Source: Gammaproteobacteria bacterium (GTDB lineage: Bacteria; Pseudomonadota; Gammaproteobacteria; Natronospirales; REEB76). Taken from it: a stretch of DNA of 64,000 nt. Numbering within the stretch: the first letter of the stretch is position 1; each line of letters starts with the position of its first letter. The stretch covers positions 62,001 through 126,000 of the forward strand of contig DAHUYB010000001.1 in NCBI GenBank assembly GCA_027315405.1, in the 5' to 3' direction. The notes under the pieces were generated by a model, which was not told the DNA's origin, did not search any database, and saw only the letters and a program-made list of their open reading frames with translations. The position numbers were made by a program, and so were the translations under genes. Below are positions 6,614 to 15,956 of this stretch, piece after piece.

Positions 6614-8746
6614 TCAGGATTTGCCCCTTTCGAGCCGCAATTGAGTTTGGGTGGCCGGTTCCAGCAGCGGCCGCGGGGTCTTGAGCCAGCGCTCAAATTC
6701 GCGCAGCGGCAGAGGCCGGCTGGTAAGATAACCCTGGAAACCATGGCAGCCTAGGGCAGCCAGCGCCAGCCGCTGCGCTTCGGTTTCCACGCCTTCGGCG
6801 ATGACATACAGCCCCATATGATGCGCCATGGCGATGATGGTGCTTATGAACTGGTCGGGGGGCTCAAGACGCATCTCGCTGATGAAGATTCTGTCTATCT
6901 TGAGTTCGTGCAGTGGCAGTTTCTTGAGCGAAACCAGCGCTGAATAGCCGGAACCGAAATCGTCGATGGAGAAACGCACGCCGATTGCGCTCAACTGGCG
7001 GATGGTATGCGCCACTTCCTCCATGTCCTGCAGCACCGCATTCTCGGTAATCTCAAGCGTCAGACGCGCTGGGTCTACGCCGGCCTGTTCGATGGCGTGC
7101 TGTACTTTGGCGGCAAAACCCGTCGTAGCCAGCTGCCAGGGACTGACGTTGATCGCCAGGCGCGGCGGGCTGGGCAGTTTCGCCTGGCTCCATTTGCGGA
7201 TGTAGGCGCAGACGCTGGTGAGCACGTAATCACCGATGATGTGGATCAGCCCGGTTTCTTCCGCCACGTCAATGAAATGCCGCGGCTCAATCAAGCCCTG
7301 CTCGGGATGATGCCAGCGCAACAGGGCTTCGGCGCCGATGAGATCGCCGCTCATGTTCAACTGCGGCTGGAAGTAGAGTTGGAGCTCGTGTTTGTCCAGG
7401 GCGGTGCGCAGACCTTTCTCGACCACCAGCCGGAGCGTGGCATCTTCCTGCATCTGCGCGGCATAGAGCGCGGCGGTGTTGCGCCCGGCTGCCTTGGCGC
7501 TGTACAGCGCCAGGTCCGCTTGGCGAAACAGGCCGGTGACATCGGCGGTTTCGTTGGGAAAGAGTGTGACCCCGATGCTGGTCCCTACGATCAACTCATG
7601 GTGGTTGATGAGGAACGGCTGAGTCAGGCTGTCGCGTAATGCTTCCGCCGCCTGCAAGGCGCTGATTTCCGCCTGGTGGCGGTCGCTCCCCAGATTGCCC
7701 ATGACCACTGCGAACTCGTCGCCTCCCAGACGGCTCACGCATCGGCTTTCGGGCAAGGCGCGGCGCAGACGTTCGGCGATCTGCTGGAGGAGCAAGTCAC
7801 CCACTTGGTGACCGAGGGAGTCGTTGATGGTCTTGAAATGATCCAAGTCCAAAAACACGATGGCGCCCAGTTGGCCGGTGGTGTGGTGGTGCCGCAGCGC
7901 ACCGTTGAGAATTTCACGCAGCAATCGCCGGTTCGGCAGATCCGTGAGGTAATCGTGATAGGCCATGTGGTGCAGCCGGTTTTCGACATGCCGACGCCGC
8001 TCGGTTTCCGTTTGCAGGTCGCTCAAGCTTTGCGTCAGTTCCTTGTTGTGTTGCTGCATTTCCCGGAGCAGTGCAAAACTCATAACCACTATCATTGCCA
8101 GGAATACAAATTGACCAAGCGATACTGTAGGGGTATGCATTGCTGCGAGTATTTGATCGCGTACCACAGCGACAACCTGGATGACTAAAAAGGCAGCAAC
8201 CGGCATGGCTTTTCGCTTAAATCCTACGCGCCACATGACCACGGAGCGCCAGAGTGCCCATAGGAAGAAGGTATAACTGATGGCATAGAACACACTGATT
8301 AGCGATCCGGACTTAGCGTTAAGATTGGTGAGGGTTTCGCCCCAGGGCAATACGATTGGATTTCCCAGTGTAAAGTCGAAATATAATAGGTTTCCGATGG
8401 AAAATGTATCCAGAATCAGAAAGGTACCAAATACCAGAGTGAATGCGATTAGCCAAAGTTTGAGTTTCTGCAGATGGGTGAATTCGCCGAAGAACCATAC
8501 TGCGAGAGGATAGATAATGCAAAGAAGCGTGATCCGGTAGCGCTCAACCTGACCTAAGGTGAAAGCGGACTTCAGCAGGTAAATTTCCGCGGTCAGTATC
8601 AGGTAGACGCTAAGCAACAGGCACAGCAGGCCGAACGGCAGGAATGCCGGTTCCCGCTGGCGTGGCAGTCCGACGAGCGTAAAGAGCACTCCCGAAAATA
8701 GCGAGACGCCCGCTGTAATCCAGATCGCCGGGATAAATATATGCAT
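6614..8746 (-). CDS. Membrane-bound GGDEF-EAL cyclic-di-GMP protein
   Basis: This 710-residue protein has about seven hydrophobic segments in its first 235 residues, a short coiled linker, a diguanylate cyclase domain and a c-di-GMP phosphodiesterase domain. The cyclase site RLGGDEFAVV is intact, and so are the EAL hallmarks: GAEALLRWHHPEQG, NVSPWQL, EITEN, IDDFGSGYSAL, KIDRIFI and EGVETEAQ. Both activities are therefore possible, with the membrane part as likely sensor. Its N-terminal domain does not match a MASE type that I can name. It has no partner gene nearby. Cyclic-di-GMP from such proteins controls attachment, exopolysaccharide and motility. Confidence 0.93.
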   Translation of the reverse strand: MHIFIPAIWITAGVSLFSGVLFTLVGLPRQREPAFLPFGLLCLLLSVYLILTAEIYLLKSAFTLGQVERYRITLLCIIYPLAVWFFGEFTHLQKLKLWLIAFTLVFGTFLILDTFSIGNLLYFDFTLGNPIVLPWGETLTNLNAKSGSLISVFYAISYTFFLWALWRSVVMWRVGFKRKAMPVAAFLVIQVVAVVRDQILAAMHTPTVSLGQFVFLAMIVVMSFALLREMQQHNKELTQSLSDLQTETERRRHVENRLHHMAYHDYLTDLPNRRLLREILNGALRHHHTTGQLGAIVFLDLDHFKTINDSLGHQVGDLLLQQIAERLRRALPESRCVSRLGGDEFAVVMGNLGSDRHQAEISALQAAEALRDSLTQPFLINHHELIVGTSIGVTLFPNETADVTGLFRQADLALYSAKAAGRNTAALYAAQMQEDATLRLVVEKGLRTALDKHELQLYFQPQLNMSGDLIGAEALLRWHHPEQGLIEPRHFIDVAEETGLIHIIGDYVLTSVCAYIRKWSQAKLPSPPRLAINVSPWQLATTGFAAKVQHAIEQAGVDPARLTLEITENAVLQDMEEVAHTIRQLSAIGVRFSIDDFGSGYSALVSLKKLPLHELKIDRIFISEMRLEPPDQFISTIIAMAHHMGLYVIAEGVETEAQRLALAALGCHGFQGYLTSRPLPLREFERWLKTPRPLLEPATQTQLRLERGKS

Positions 8747-9202
8747 CGCCGGATTCTAACTCACCGGCGGGCGAATTTTCCGCCGAATATAGGTTGAATC
8801 CTACGCGAAACCCGTAGCACTGCACAGGGCCGCCACCTGCCACTGAAGGCGTCGCGAGTTTGGCGGGACCGGCCGCCATTCACACCATACCCTGATCGCA
8901 GAAAAGTACGATTGCTGTATACACGAGTGGAAGGTAATAGAGGGGCATTCGGCGCAGGGATGCGAATGCCTGGCGGTTGGGATGGGGAATGGCGCAGCTG
9001 ATTTGCGGGTGGGGGCGGCGAAGCGCTTATTGCATTCCATCGCCGCAAGGGTCGTCATCGGTTGCAGCACGATGTGTCCGGTGGTCTCCGTAATTCGGGT
9101 TGCGATGAAGTTCCCCTTTGCCTGCAACACTTATGTCAAAGCCCAGAAAATCAAGCGGAACCTGGCGGCGGGCGCTGGACATCGCTCGCGAGCCGCGCAC
9201 CC
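8747..9202. other. Intergenic region, one hairpin, no gene seen
   Basis: About 450 bases between two minus-strand genes. A 7-base inverted repeat (GCGGCGA at 9015-9021 and TCGCCGC at 9040-9046) is visible. Short frames on both strands here have no ribosome binding sites or recognisable products. Part of it must hold the promoter of the GGDEF-EAL gene. Confidence 0.4.
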
Positions 9203-9598
9203 TTAGTTCGGGGGCGGCGGCGCGGCCGCTACCGTTTGCCAGCCTTCGGGACAGGTTTGCACATACGGATAGTAGGTGCCGGAGGACGAACAGTAATACC
9301 AATAAGAGGTGGGGGTCGCCACAGACGCCGGTGTTGGTACGATGACCGCGGGCGGTTGCGGCACAGCCGCGGTGCGTGCCACGTTATAAAGCAGAAAGGC
9401 GTTGCCCACCACCCACAACCATCCGAGAGGTCCACCGTGCCAGCCGTGCTCCCAGTGCCCATCGCGTCCGCCGCGATCGTCGCGATGTCCCCAACCGAAA
9501 CCGCCACGGCCGTCATGGCCGTCGGCCCAGGCATTCGAAAATACCGGCACACTGCCGAGCAGCGCGACCAACACTAATACCGGGATGTTACGTTTCAT
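9203..9598 (-). CDS. Small secreted Gly/His-rich protein
   Basis: A 131-residue exported protein. I chose the ATG at 9598 because it gives a classic signal peptide (MKRNIPVLVLVALLG, cleavage after AWA). The mature part begins with a Gly/Asp/His/Arg-rich segment (GHDGRGGFGWGHRDDRGG), then a hydrophobic stretch (WLWVVGNAFLLYNV). It ends with a YWYYCSSSGTYYPYVQTCPE block and a Pro tail. The Cys-Tyr-rich end, with WYYC and YYPYV, is a pattern I know from many uncharacterised proteobacterial envelope proteins. The His/Asp content could bind metal. It stands alone; function is unknown. Confidence 0.75.
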   Translation of the reverse strand: MKRNIPVLVLVALLGSVPVFSNAWADGHDGRGGFGWGHRDDRGGRDGHWEHGWHGGPLGWLWVVGNAFLLYNVARTAAVPQPPAVIVPTPASVATPTSYWYYCSSSGTYYPYVQTCPEGWQTVAAAPPPPN

Positions 9599-9877
9599 GA
9601 AGCTTGTCCCCTGCACAACAGTAAGGTTCCACTGAATAGAACGTTCCACAGAATACCCGGTGTACGCGGCTGAGGTCCATTAACGCTTTGTTACCTGGGC
9701 GCGAGCGGCAGGCGGCGGTGCTGGCGAAGGAACATTACCAATAATTAAGCCTGCATTCCACGTCAGCAAGTCTCACAGAGTGCTGCCGCGGTAATCGGCT
9801 TGTGACCCATGGCTGATTCTGGGATAGTGTTGCCGCCGGGCTGACCCGTCGGCCTCGCCAGTTATCCGGGAGTTCTC

Positions 9878-12550
9878 ATGTCGCGTGCCGTGACCCGCAT
9901 TGTCTGCGTGTTTTTGCTGCTGAGCATCAGCTTGCCGTTGCCTGCATTGGCCCGGAGCGCCAGACAGGAGGTGCTGCGCGCTACCCTTAAAAACGGGCTG
10001 CGGGTGGTGGTGGTCAGGAACAACCTGGCACCGGTGGTGACCACCATGATGAATTACCTGGTGGGTTCCAACGAGGCGCCCACCGGCTTTCCGGGTACGG
10101 CGCACGCGCTGGAACACATGATGTTCCGCGGCAGCCCGGGACTTTCCAAGGACCAGCTCGCGGAAATCACCGCCGCCATGGGCGGTAACTTCGATGCCGA
10201 CACCCAGGACACGGTAACCCAGTATTTCTTTACCGTGCCAGCCGATGATCTGGACGTGGCGCTGCACATTGCCGCCATACGCATGCGCGGCCTCGATCTC
10301 AGCCAGACGCAATGGGAAAAGGAGCGCAGCGCCATCGAGCAGGAAGTGTCGCGCGATCTGTCGAACCCCCAGTACCTGATGTTCAAGCGGTTGCAGGCGG
10401 TGTTGTTCAAGGGCACGCCCTACGCTCACGATGCGCTTGGCACGCGTCTGTCCTTCAACAAGACCACCACTGCCATGCTGCGCAAGTTCTACGAGAGCTG
10501 GTATGCGCCTAACAACGCCATTCTGGTGATCGTGGGCGATGTGAATCCACAAGCCACGCTCACCATGGTTAAAAACTTATTTGGGGATATCCCGACCAAG
10601 AGGTTGCCGCCGCGGCCGGTGGTGAAGTTTGAGCCCGTGCAGCCTCAAACCCTGCACCTGCCGACCGATACACCTTACGGCTTGGCGGTAATCACCTTCC
10701 GCATGCCGGGTTACCACAGTCCCGATTACGCCGCAGCCGACATACTCGGCGACGTACTCGCCAGCCAGCGCGGCAGCCTGTACGCGCTGGTGCCGCAGGG
10801 CAAGGCGCTATACGCTGGCTTTGTCGGTTTCCCCATGCCGGACGCCGGTCTCGGCATCGGCATCGGGGTTTTTCCTAAGGGCGGCGACTCTGTGAGGCTC
10901 ACCAAAGAGATCAGCCAGGTGCTGGCGCAGACCGCGAAGGCCGGCGTACCCGCGGATCTGGTGACCGCCGCCAAGCGCCAGGAAATCGCGCAGCTTGAAT
11001 TCCAGAAGAATTCCGTGGATGGCTTGGCCTTCGCATGGTCGAACGCGCTCGCGGTTCAGGGGCTCAAGTCACCTGATGACATGATCGCTGCCTTCCGCAA
11101 GGTCACGGCCGCGGACGTTAACCGCATGGCGCGCGAGTACCTCAATCAGGAACGCGCGTTCACCGCCATTCTGACACCGGAGTTTTCTGGTAAACCGCTG
11201 GCGGCCAAGGGCTATGGCGGCGCGGAATCGTTTAATGCCGTGCCCGAGAAGGCCGTGCTCTTGCCGAAGTGGGCGGAGACGGCGCTGACGCGCCTCAAAC
11301 TGCCCAGGCGCACACTCCATCCCATTATCAGCACACTGCCGAACGGCATCCGGCTAATCGTTCAGCCGACCGACATAAGCGACACAGTATCGGTCTATGG
11401 TCGCATCGAGAGCCAGCCGGACCTGCAGCAGCCCAAGGGCCAAGACGGCGTAGCCGGCATACTCGACAGCCTGTTCAGCTACGGCACCACCACGCTGGAC
11501 CGGTTGGCGTTCCAAAAGGCACTCGATGACATCGCTGCCCAAGAAACCGCGGGCACCGACTTCTCTATCCAGGCACCCGCGGCACAATTTGAACGTGCAG
11601 TACAGCTCCTGGCCGATAACGAGCTGCATCCAGCCCTGCCGGCAGAGTATTTCCCGGTGGTGCAACAGCAAACTGCGCAACTGCAGGCCGGTCAATTGCA
11701 GAGCCCGACCTACCTGTTCCGGCGCGCCATTATCAAGGCACTGGTGCCGGTGGGTGACCCCACGCTGCGGGAAGCTACACCGCAGGGCATCATGGGCCTG
11801 AATCTCGCGGACGTGCGCGGCTACTACGACCAGGCGTTCCGACCGGACCTCACTACTATCGTAGTGATCGGCAAAATCGCGCCAGCCGAAGCCAAGTCGG
11901 TCGTCGAGAAGTACTTCGATAGCTGGAAAGGCCATGGGCCGAAGCCTGATACGGATTTGCCGCCCATTGTGCTTAGTAAGCCTGCGCCTCGCACAGTAGT
12001 ACCAGACAAGACTAGTGTGCAAGACACGGTGGCGCTTAGCGAAACCCTGGGCGTGAACCTGTTCAGCCCCGACCGCTACGCTTTGGAGCTAGGGAATATT
12101 GTGCTGGGCCGCGGTTTTTATGCATCGCGATTGGGTCGCGACCTACGTGAGAAAAGGGGACTTGTTTACAGTGTGGGGACGAATTTTACATTTACACATG
12201 CCCGCGGGACATTTACGGTTGAATATGGCTGTGATCCCGACAAGGTCAGGGAAGCCCGCAACTTAATCGTGCGCGATCTGACCGAGATGCAAAATGCTCC
12301 GGTCACAGCCGTGGAGCTGCGCCGTGCCAAGACTATGAATCTGCGCGCTATTGCATGGAAGCAGGCAAGCGTGGCTAGCATCGCCGACAACTGGCTGACC
12401 TATGCCACTGAAGGCTTGCCGCTGGACGAACTTCGGGTGGAGGCACGCCATTACCTCGCGCTCACCGCTCCCCAAGTCCAGGCGGCCTACAAGCGATGGC
12501 TGCGGCCGGACGATCTGGTGGAAGTGGTCAAGGGTCCGGAGCCCAAGTAA
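9878..12550 (+). CDS. Double-length M16 (insulinase/pitrilysin) zinc peptidase, exported
   Basis: An 890-residue protein with a signal peptide (residues 1-26) and two fused M16 halves. The first half is catalytic: the zinc motif HALEH is at residues 76-80, and Glu156, 76 residues further on, fits the third ligand of pitrilysin-type enzymes. The second half (from about residue 470) lacks the HXXEH motif and would form the inactive lid. The enzyme should degrade peptides in the periplasm. A clear terminator follows the stop codon. The gene stands alone, convergent with no partner. Confidence 0.92.
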   Translation: MSRAVTRIVCVFLLLSISLPLPALARSARQEVLRATLKNGLRVVVVRNNLAPVVTTMMNYLVGSNEAPTGFPGTAHALEHMMFRGSPGLSKDQLAEITAAMGGNFDADTQDTVTQYFFTVPADDLDVALHIAAIRMRGLDLSQTQWEKERSAIEQEVSRDLSNPQYLMFKRLQAVLFKGTPYAHDALGTRLSFNKTTTAMLRKFYESWYAPNNAILVIVGDVNPQATLTMVKNLFGDIPTKRLPPRPVVKFEPVQPQTLHLPTDTPYGLAVITFRMPGYHSPDYAAADILGDVLASQRGSLYALVPQGKALYAGFVGFPMPDAGLGIGIGVFPKGGDSVRLTKEISQVLAQTAKAGVPADLVTAAKRQEIAQLEFQKNSVDGLAFAWSNALAVQGLKSPDDMIAAFRKVTAADVNRMAREYLNQERAFTAILTPEFSGKPLAAKGYGGAESFNAVPEKAVLLPKWAETALTRLKLPRRTLHPIISTLPNGIRLIVQPTDISDTVSVYGRIESQPDLQQPKGQDGVAGILDSLFSYGTTTLDRLAFQKALDDIAAQETAGTDFSIQAPAAQFERAVQLLADNELHPALPAEYFPVVQQQTAQLQAGQLQSPTYLFRRAIIKALVPVGDPTLREATPQGIMGLNLADVRGYYDQAFRPDLTTIVVIGKIAPAEAKSVVEKYFDSWKGHGPKPDTDLPPIVLSKPAPRTVVPDKTSVQDTVALSETLGVNLFSPDRYALELGNIVLGRGFYASRLGRDLREKRGLVYSVGTNFTFTHARGTFTVEYGCDPDKVREARNLIVRDLTEMQNAPVTAVELRRAKTMNLRAIAWKQASVASIADNWLTYATEGLPLDELRVEARHYLALTAPQVQAAYKRWLRPDDLVEVVKGPEPK

Positions 12551-12589
12551 GGGGTGAGGGGCAAATGCAGGACAGCATAGCGTGGGAAA

Positions 12590-12614
12590 GGCCGGCTCAT
12601 TGCCGGTCTTTTTT
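12590..12614 (+). terminator. Rho-independent terminator after the M16 peptidase gene
   Basis: GGCCGGC (12590-12596), a five-base loop and GCCGGTC (12602-12608) form a 7-pair stem with one G-T pair, followed by six T residues. Confidence 0.85.
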
Positions 12615-12720
12615 GTTACCGAGAGTGTACCTTCATATCGCCTGTTTTGAGATGTTTCATGTGCAGTCCAGGCGTGCCCATATTCAGGGCAAAAAATTTC
12701 ATAAAGTTCGTGCAAATCCG

Positions 12721-12749
12721 TTGACACTGTAAAAGTCGGGGGCTAGCAT
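12721..12749 (+). promoter_or_regulatory. Sigma-70 promoter of the Mg-transport ATPase gene
   Basis: A perfect -35 TTGACA (12721-12726) and TAGCAT (12744-12749) are separated by 17 bases. Transcription from it would give a leader of roughly 270 bases before the ATPase start, similar in length to the regulated mgtA leaders of enterics. An AT-rich stretch (12690-12712) lies just upstream. Confidence 0.6.
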
Positions 12750-12781
12750 CCGCGCCGTCCTGGTTTCCCGGAGGCGCCCGC

Positions 12782-12847
12782 ATGGGCAGTTGTAGTAGTC
12801 ACTGTAAACGGAAAATCCACCTGACAGGCATTGCCTCCCGCGTCTGA
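12782..12847 (+). CDS. 21-residue leader peptide ORF in the mgtA-type leader
   Basis: This short frame starts 7 bases after a GGAGG ribosome binding site (12770-12774) and ends at TGA 12845-12847. It encodes a basic peptide with two Cys and two His (MGSCSSHCKRKIHL, then TGIASRV). It sits about 30 bases after the predicted transcription start. The segment TTGCCT near its end (12831-12836) can pair with AGGCAA (12878-12883), so ribosome position could change the leader fold. By analogy with mgtL it may be a regulatory leader peptide, but the sequence is unrelated and lacks the Pro codons of mgtL. No M-box was recognised. Confidence 0.5.
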   Translation: MGSCSSHCKRKIHLTGIASRV

Positions 12848-13029
12848 TTCCCTTCCCGCGTGGGTGTTTCTGCCGCCAGGCAACACACGGACATCCATGC
12901 GCCTATGTTCAGTCAAAGCTTGAACAAGCAACCACTGTACCGCAGGGCCACGGGCGTTTTGTGCATGCATAACCGCTGAATCAGGATTTACCGCTTGCAG
13001 CGCGCCTCAACATCAGAACAGGTGCAAGC

Positions 13030-15747
13030 ATGGAATTGAGGGTGGTCAATAATCTCTTGCGCGGCAGCGGGCGTCCGGCCGGTCAGAACGGCGGTCGTCA
13101 TACCGGCCGGGTACAGGCGCGCCTGCTGGAAGTCAGCCGCATGGGGGCGCAGGACGCCCTGGATGATTTTCGCACCAGTATTCAGGGCCTGACCGAGGCT
13201 GAGGCTGGAGAGCGTCTGGGCGAGTACGGCCACAATACGGTGGCGCGGGAAAAGAAGAAGAACTGGCTTACCCAGTTGATTATCCGTCTGCGCAACCCCG
13301 TGAATGTGTTGCTAATCATCCTGTCGGTGACATCGCTGGTTACCGGTGATGCCATCGGCGCCGGCATCATCGGCTTCATGGTGGTAGTGGCAGTGGCTCT
13401 CGCCTGGATAAACGAGGCGAGTTCCAATCGAGCCGCAGAAAAATTGCGCGCTATGGTCAAGACCACCGCCACGGTATTGCGCCAGGAGGATAGCGACGAT
13501 ACCGCGCCGGCCGCGGCTGAGGGCAATGACGATACCGGCGCGCAGCCGGAAGCGATGTTCAAGCCGGTGCGCAGGCAGGTTCCCATTGACGAGCTGGTTC
13601 CCGGCGACCTGGTGCAATTGTCCGCCGGTGACATGATTCCCGCGGATGTGCGCCTGCTGTCTACCAAGGATCTGTTCATCAATCAGTCCGCGCTCACCGG
13701 TGAATCACTGCCGGTGGAGAAATTCGCCACCGCCATTGAACAGGCCGGCGGCAGCGCACTGGAACTCAACAATCTGTGTTTCATGGGCACCAACGTGGTG
13801 AGCGGCACCGCCATCGCTTTGGTGGTCATGACCGGCGCCAACACCTATTTCGGCTCGTTGGCCGACACGATGGTGGGCGAGCGCGTGCAAACCAGCTTCG
13901 ATCGCGGCATCCACCGTTTTACCTGGCTGATGATCCGCTTCATGCTGGTGATGGTGCCGATGGTGTTTTTGATCAACGGGCTGTTTAAGGGGGACTGGCT
14001 ACAATCGTTTATGTTCGCATTGTCGGTAGCCGTTGGGTTGACGCCGGAAATGTTGCCTGTGATCGTCACCATGAATCTCTCCAAGGGTGCGATTGCCATG
14101 TCGCACAAGAAGGTCATCGTCAAGCGTCTCAATTCCATCCAGAACTTCGGCGCCATAGACATCCTGTGCACCGACAAGACTGGCACGCTTACCCAGGACA
14201 AGGTGTTCCTGGAAAAGCACGTGGACATCAACGGCAATGACAATGAACGGGTGCTGGAGCTCGCTTTCCTCAACAGCTATTACCAATCGGGATTGCGCAA
14301 TCTGCTGGATGTGGCGGTGCTGGAAAAGGTGGATATGTATGCGGATCTGCATCCGGAGCGCAACTACCGCAAAGTGGACGAGATTCCCTTCGATTTCCAG
14401 CGCCGCCGTATGTCGGTGGTGGTGGAGGAGGAGTATGAGCGGCACCTGCTGATCTGCAAGGGTGCGGTGGAGGAAATCTTCAGTATCTGCTCCCAGGCGG
14501 AAGTGGACGGCCATCGCAAGCCGTTGGTGCCGGAGGATTTGCTGCGGCTGCAGGAAGTCACCCTGGCGCTCAATAATGACGGCTTCCGGGTGATCGCCGT
14601 GGCCTACAAGGAAATCATCGATCCCAAGCGGATTTATTCCAGGGAAGATGAGGCCGGCATGGTGCTGCTGGGTTACATCGCGTTTCTGGACCCACCCAAG
14701 GAAAGTGCCGGTCAGGCCATCACCAAACTGCGCGGGCATGGTATCCAGGTCAAGGTGCTCACCGGTGACAACGATGCGGTGACCCGCAAGATCTGCTCGC
14801 AGGTTGGGCTGGAAGTCGAGCACATCGTGCTCGGCAGCGATATCGAGAGCATGACTGACGAAGGCCTGGCGGACATCGCGGAGGAAGCGGCGGTATTCGC
14901 GAAACTCTCGCCGGAACAGAAGGCGCGGGTGATCCGCGCGCTGCACGTCAGGGGCCACGTGGTGGGTTTCCTGGGCGACGGCATCAACGATGGTCCGGCG
15001 CTCAAGACCGCCGACGTGGGTATTTCCGTGGATACCGCCGTGGACATCGCCAAGGAATCCGCCGACATCATTCTGCTGGAAAAGAGCCTGATGGTGCTGG
15101 AAGAGGGTGTCATCGAGGGGCGCAAGGTGTTCGGCAACATCGTCAAATACATCAAGATGGGCGCCAGTTCCAACTTCGGCAACATGTTCAGTGTCCTGGG
15201 CGCGAGCATTTTCCTGCCGTTTCTGCCCATGGCGCCAGTCCAGATTCTGGTGAACAATCTGCTGTACGATTTTTCCCAAACCGCTATCCCCACCGACAAC
15301 GTGGACGTGGAATACCTGGAAAAGCCTCGCCAGTGGGATCTGCGCAATATCGGTTGGTACATGGTGGTCATCGGACCGTTGAGTTCAGTGTTTGATTACA
15401 TTACCTTCGGCATTCTGATTTATTTCTTTCACGGCTGGCACAACCCGGCATTGTTCCAAACCGGCTGGTTCGTGGAGTCAATCCTCACCCAGACGCTCAT
15501 TGTGCACGTTATCCGCACCGCCAAGGTGCCGTTCATCCAGAGCCGTCCGAGCTTGGCACTGCTCGGAACTACCACGCTCATATGTCTAATCGGTTTGTGG
15601 CTGCCATTCAGTTTCGCGGCGCACGCCTTCCAGATGGTGCCGGTGCCGGCGTCGTTCCTGCTACTCATGCCGTTCATCATGGTGGCCTACATTGCGCTCA
15701 CCCAATGGGCCAAGGGCCGGCTGGTGCGGCGTTTTGGTCTCAATTGA
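13030..15747 (+). CDS. mgtA: MgtA/MgtB-type magnesium-transporting P-type ATPase
   Basis: A 905-residue P3B-type ATPase that drives Mg2+ into the cytoplasm. The phosphorylation site DKTGTLT, the hinge GDGINDGPALKTADVGISVD, the TGES loop (ALTGESLPVEKF) and the KGA nucleotide-binding motif (LLICKGAVEEI) are all present. About ten membrane segments fit the family. The long N-terminal extension before GLTEAEAGERLGEYGHN is typical of MgtA. The gene is alone behind a long leader with a small ORF, so leader-based control by Mg2+ or amino-acid supply is likely. The product name is firm; the symbol follows family resemblance. Confidence 0.93.
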   Translation: MELRVVNNLLRGSGRPAGQNGGRHTGRVQARLLEVSRMGAQDALDDFRTSIQGLTEAEAGERLGEYGHNTVAREKKKNWLTQLIIRLRNPVNVLLIILSVTSLVTGDAIGAGIIGFMVVVAVALAWINEASSNRAAEKLRAMVKTTATVLRQEDSDDTAPAAAEGNDDTGAQPEAMFKPVRRQVPIDELVPGDLVQLSAGDMIPADVRLLSTKDLFINQSALTGESLPVEKFATAIEQAGGSALELNNLCFMGTNVVSGTAIALVVMTGANTYFGSLADTMVGERVQTSFDRGIHRFTWLMIRFMLVMVPMVFLINGLFKGDWLQSFMFALSVAVGLTPEMLPVIVTMNLSKGAIAMSHKKVIVKRLNSIQNFGAIDILCTDKTGTLTQDKVFLEKHVDINGNDNERVLELAFLNSYYQSGLRNLLDVAVLEKVDMYADLHPERNYRKVDEIPFDFQRRRMSVVVEEEYERHLLICKGAVEEIFSICSQAEVDGHRKPLVPEDLLRLQEVTLALNNDGFRVIAVAYKEIIDPKRIYSREDEAGMVLLGYIAFLDPPKESAGQAITKLRGHGIQVKVLTGDNDAVTRKICSQVGLEVEHIVLGSDIESMTDEGLADIAEEAAVFAKLSPEQKARVIRALHVRGHVVGFLGDGINDGPALKTADVGISVDTAVDIAKESADIILLEKSLMVLEEGVIEGRKVFGNIVKYIKMGASSNFGNMFSVLGASIFLPFLPMAPVQILVNNLLYDFSQTAIPTDNVDVEYLEKPRQWDLRNIGWYMVVIGPLSSVFDYITFGILIYFFHGWHNPALFQTGWFVESILTQTLIVHVIRTAKVPFIQSRPSLALLGTTTLICLIGLWLPFSFAAHAFQMVPVPASFLLLMPFIMVAYIALTQWAKGRLVRRFGLN

Positions 15748-15956
15748 AGTTCGTAACCCACCCTGCCAGCGCGTGCTGTCGGTGTGTTCCGGCGTTCCTT
15801 TGCTGTTGAGCCTCAAGCCCGGGCTGCACCGGTCTTTATATCCCCTCTGGCTTGATGCAATCCTGCCTGTTGACCGGCAACGCTCTGCCGAGCAGTGTGA
15901 ATACCAACGTGCAATCCGAGCCAGATGATCACCACGATCTGCTGTGTTCTCCGCTG

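Noticed and set aside
11354-12022. 222-codon frame antisense to the M16 peptidase gene
   Set aside because: High-GC shadow of a strongly supported gene; composition rich in Arg/His without domains.
12600-13029. M-box or other known Mg2+ riboswitch before the ATPase gene
   Set aside because: I looked for the conserved M-box core and did not see it; only the short ORF and possible pairings are supportable.
13999-15279. 426-codon frame antisense to the MgtA-type ATPase
   Set aside because: Shadow ORF: His/Asp/Gln-rich translation mirrors the sense codons; no motif.
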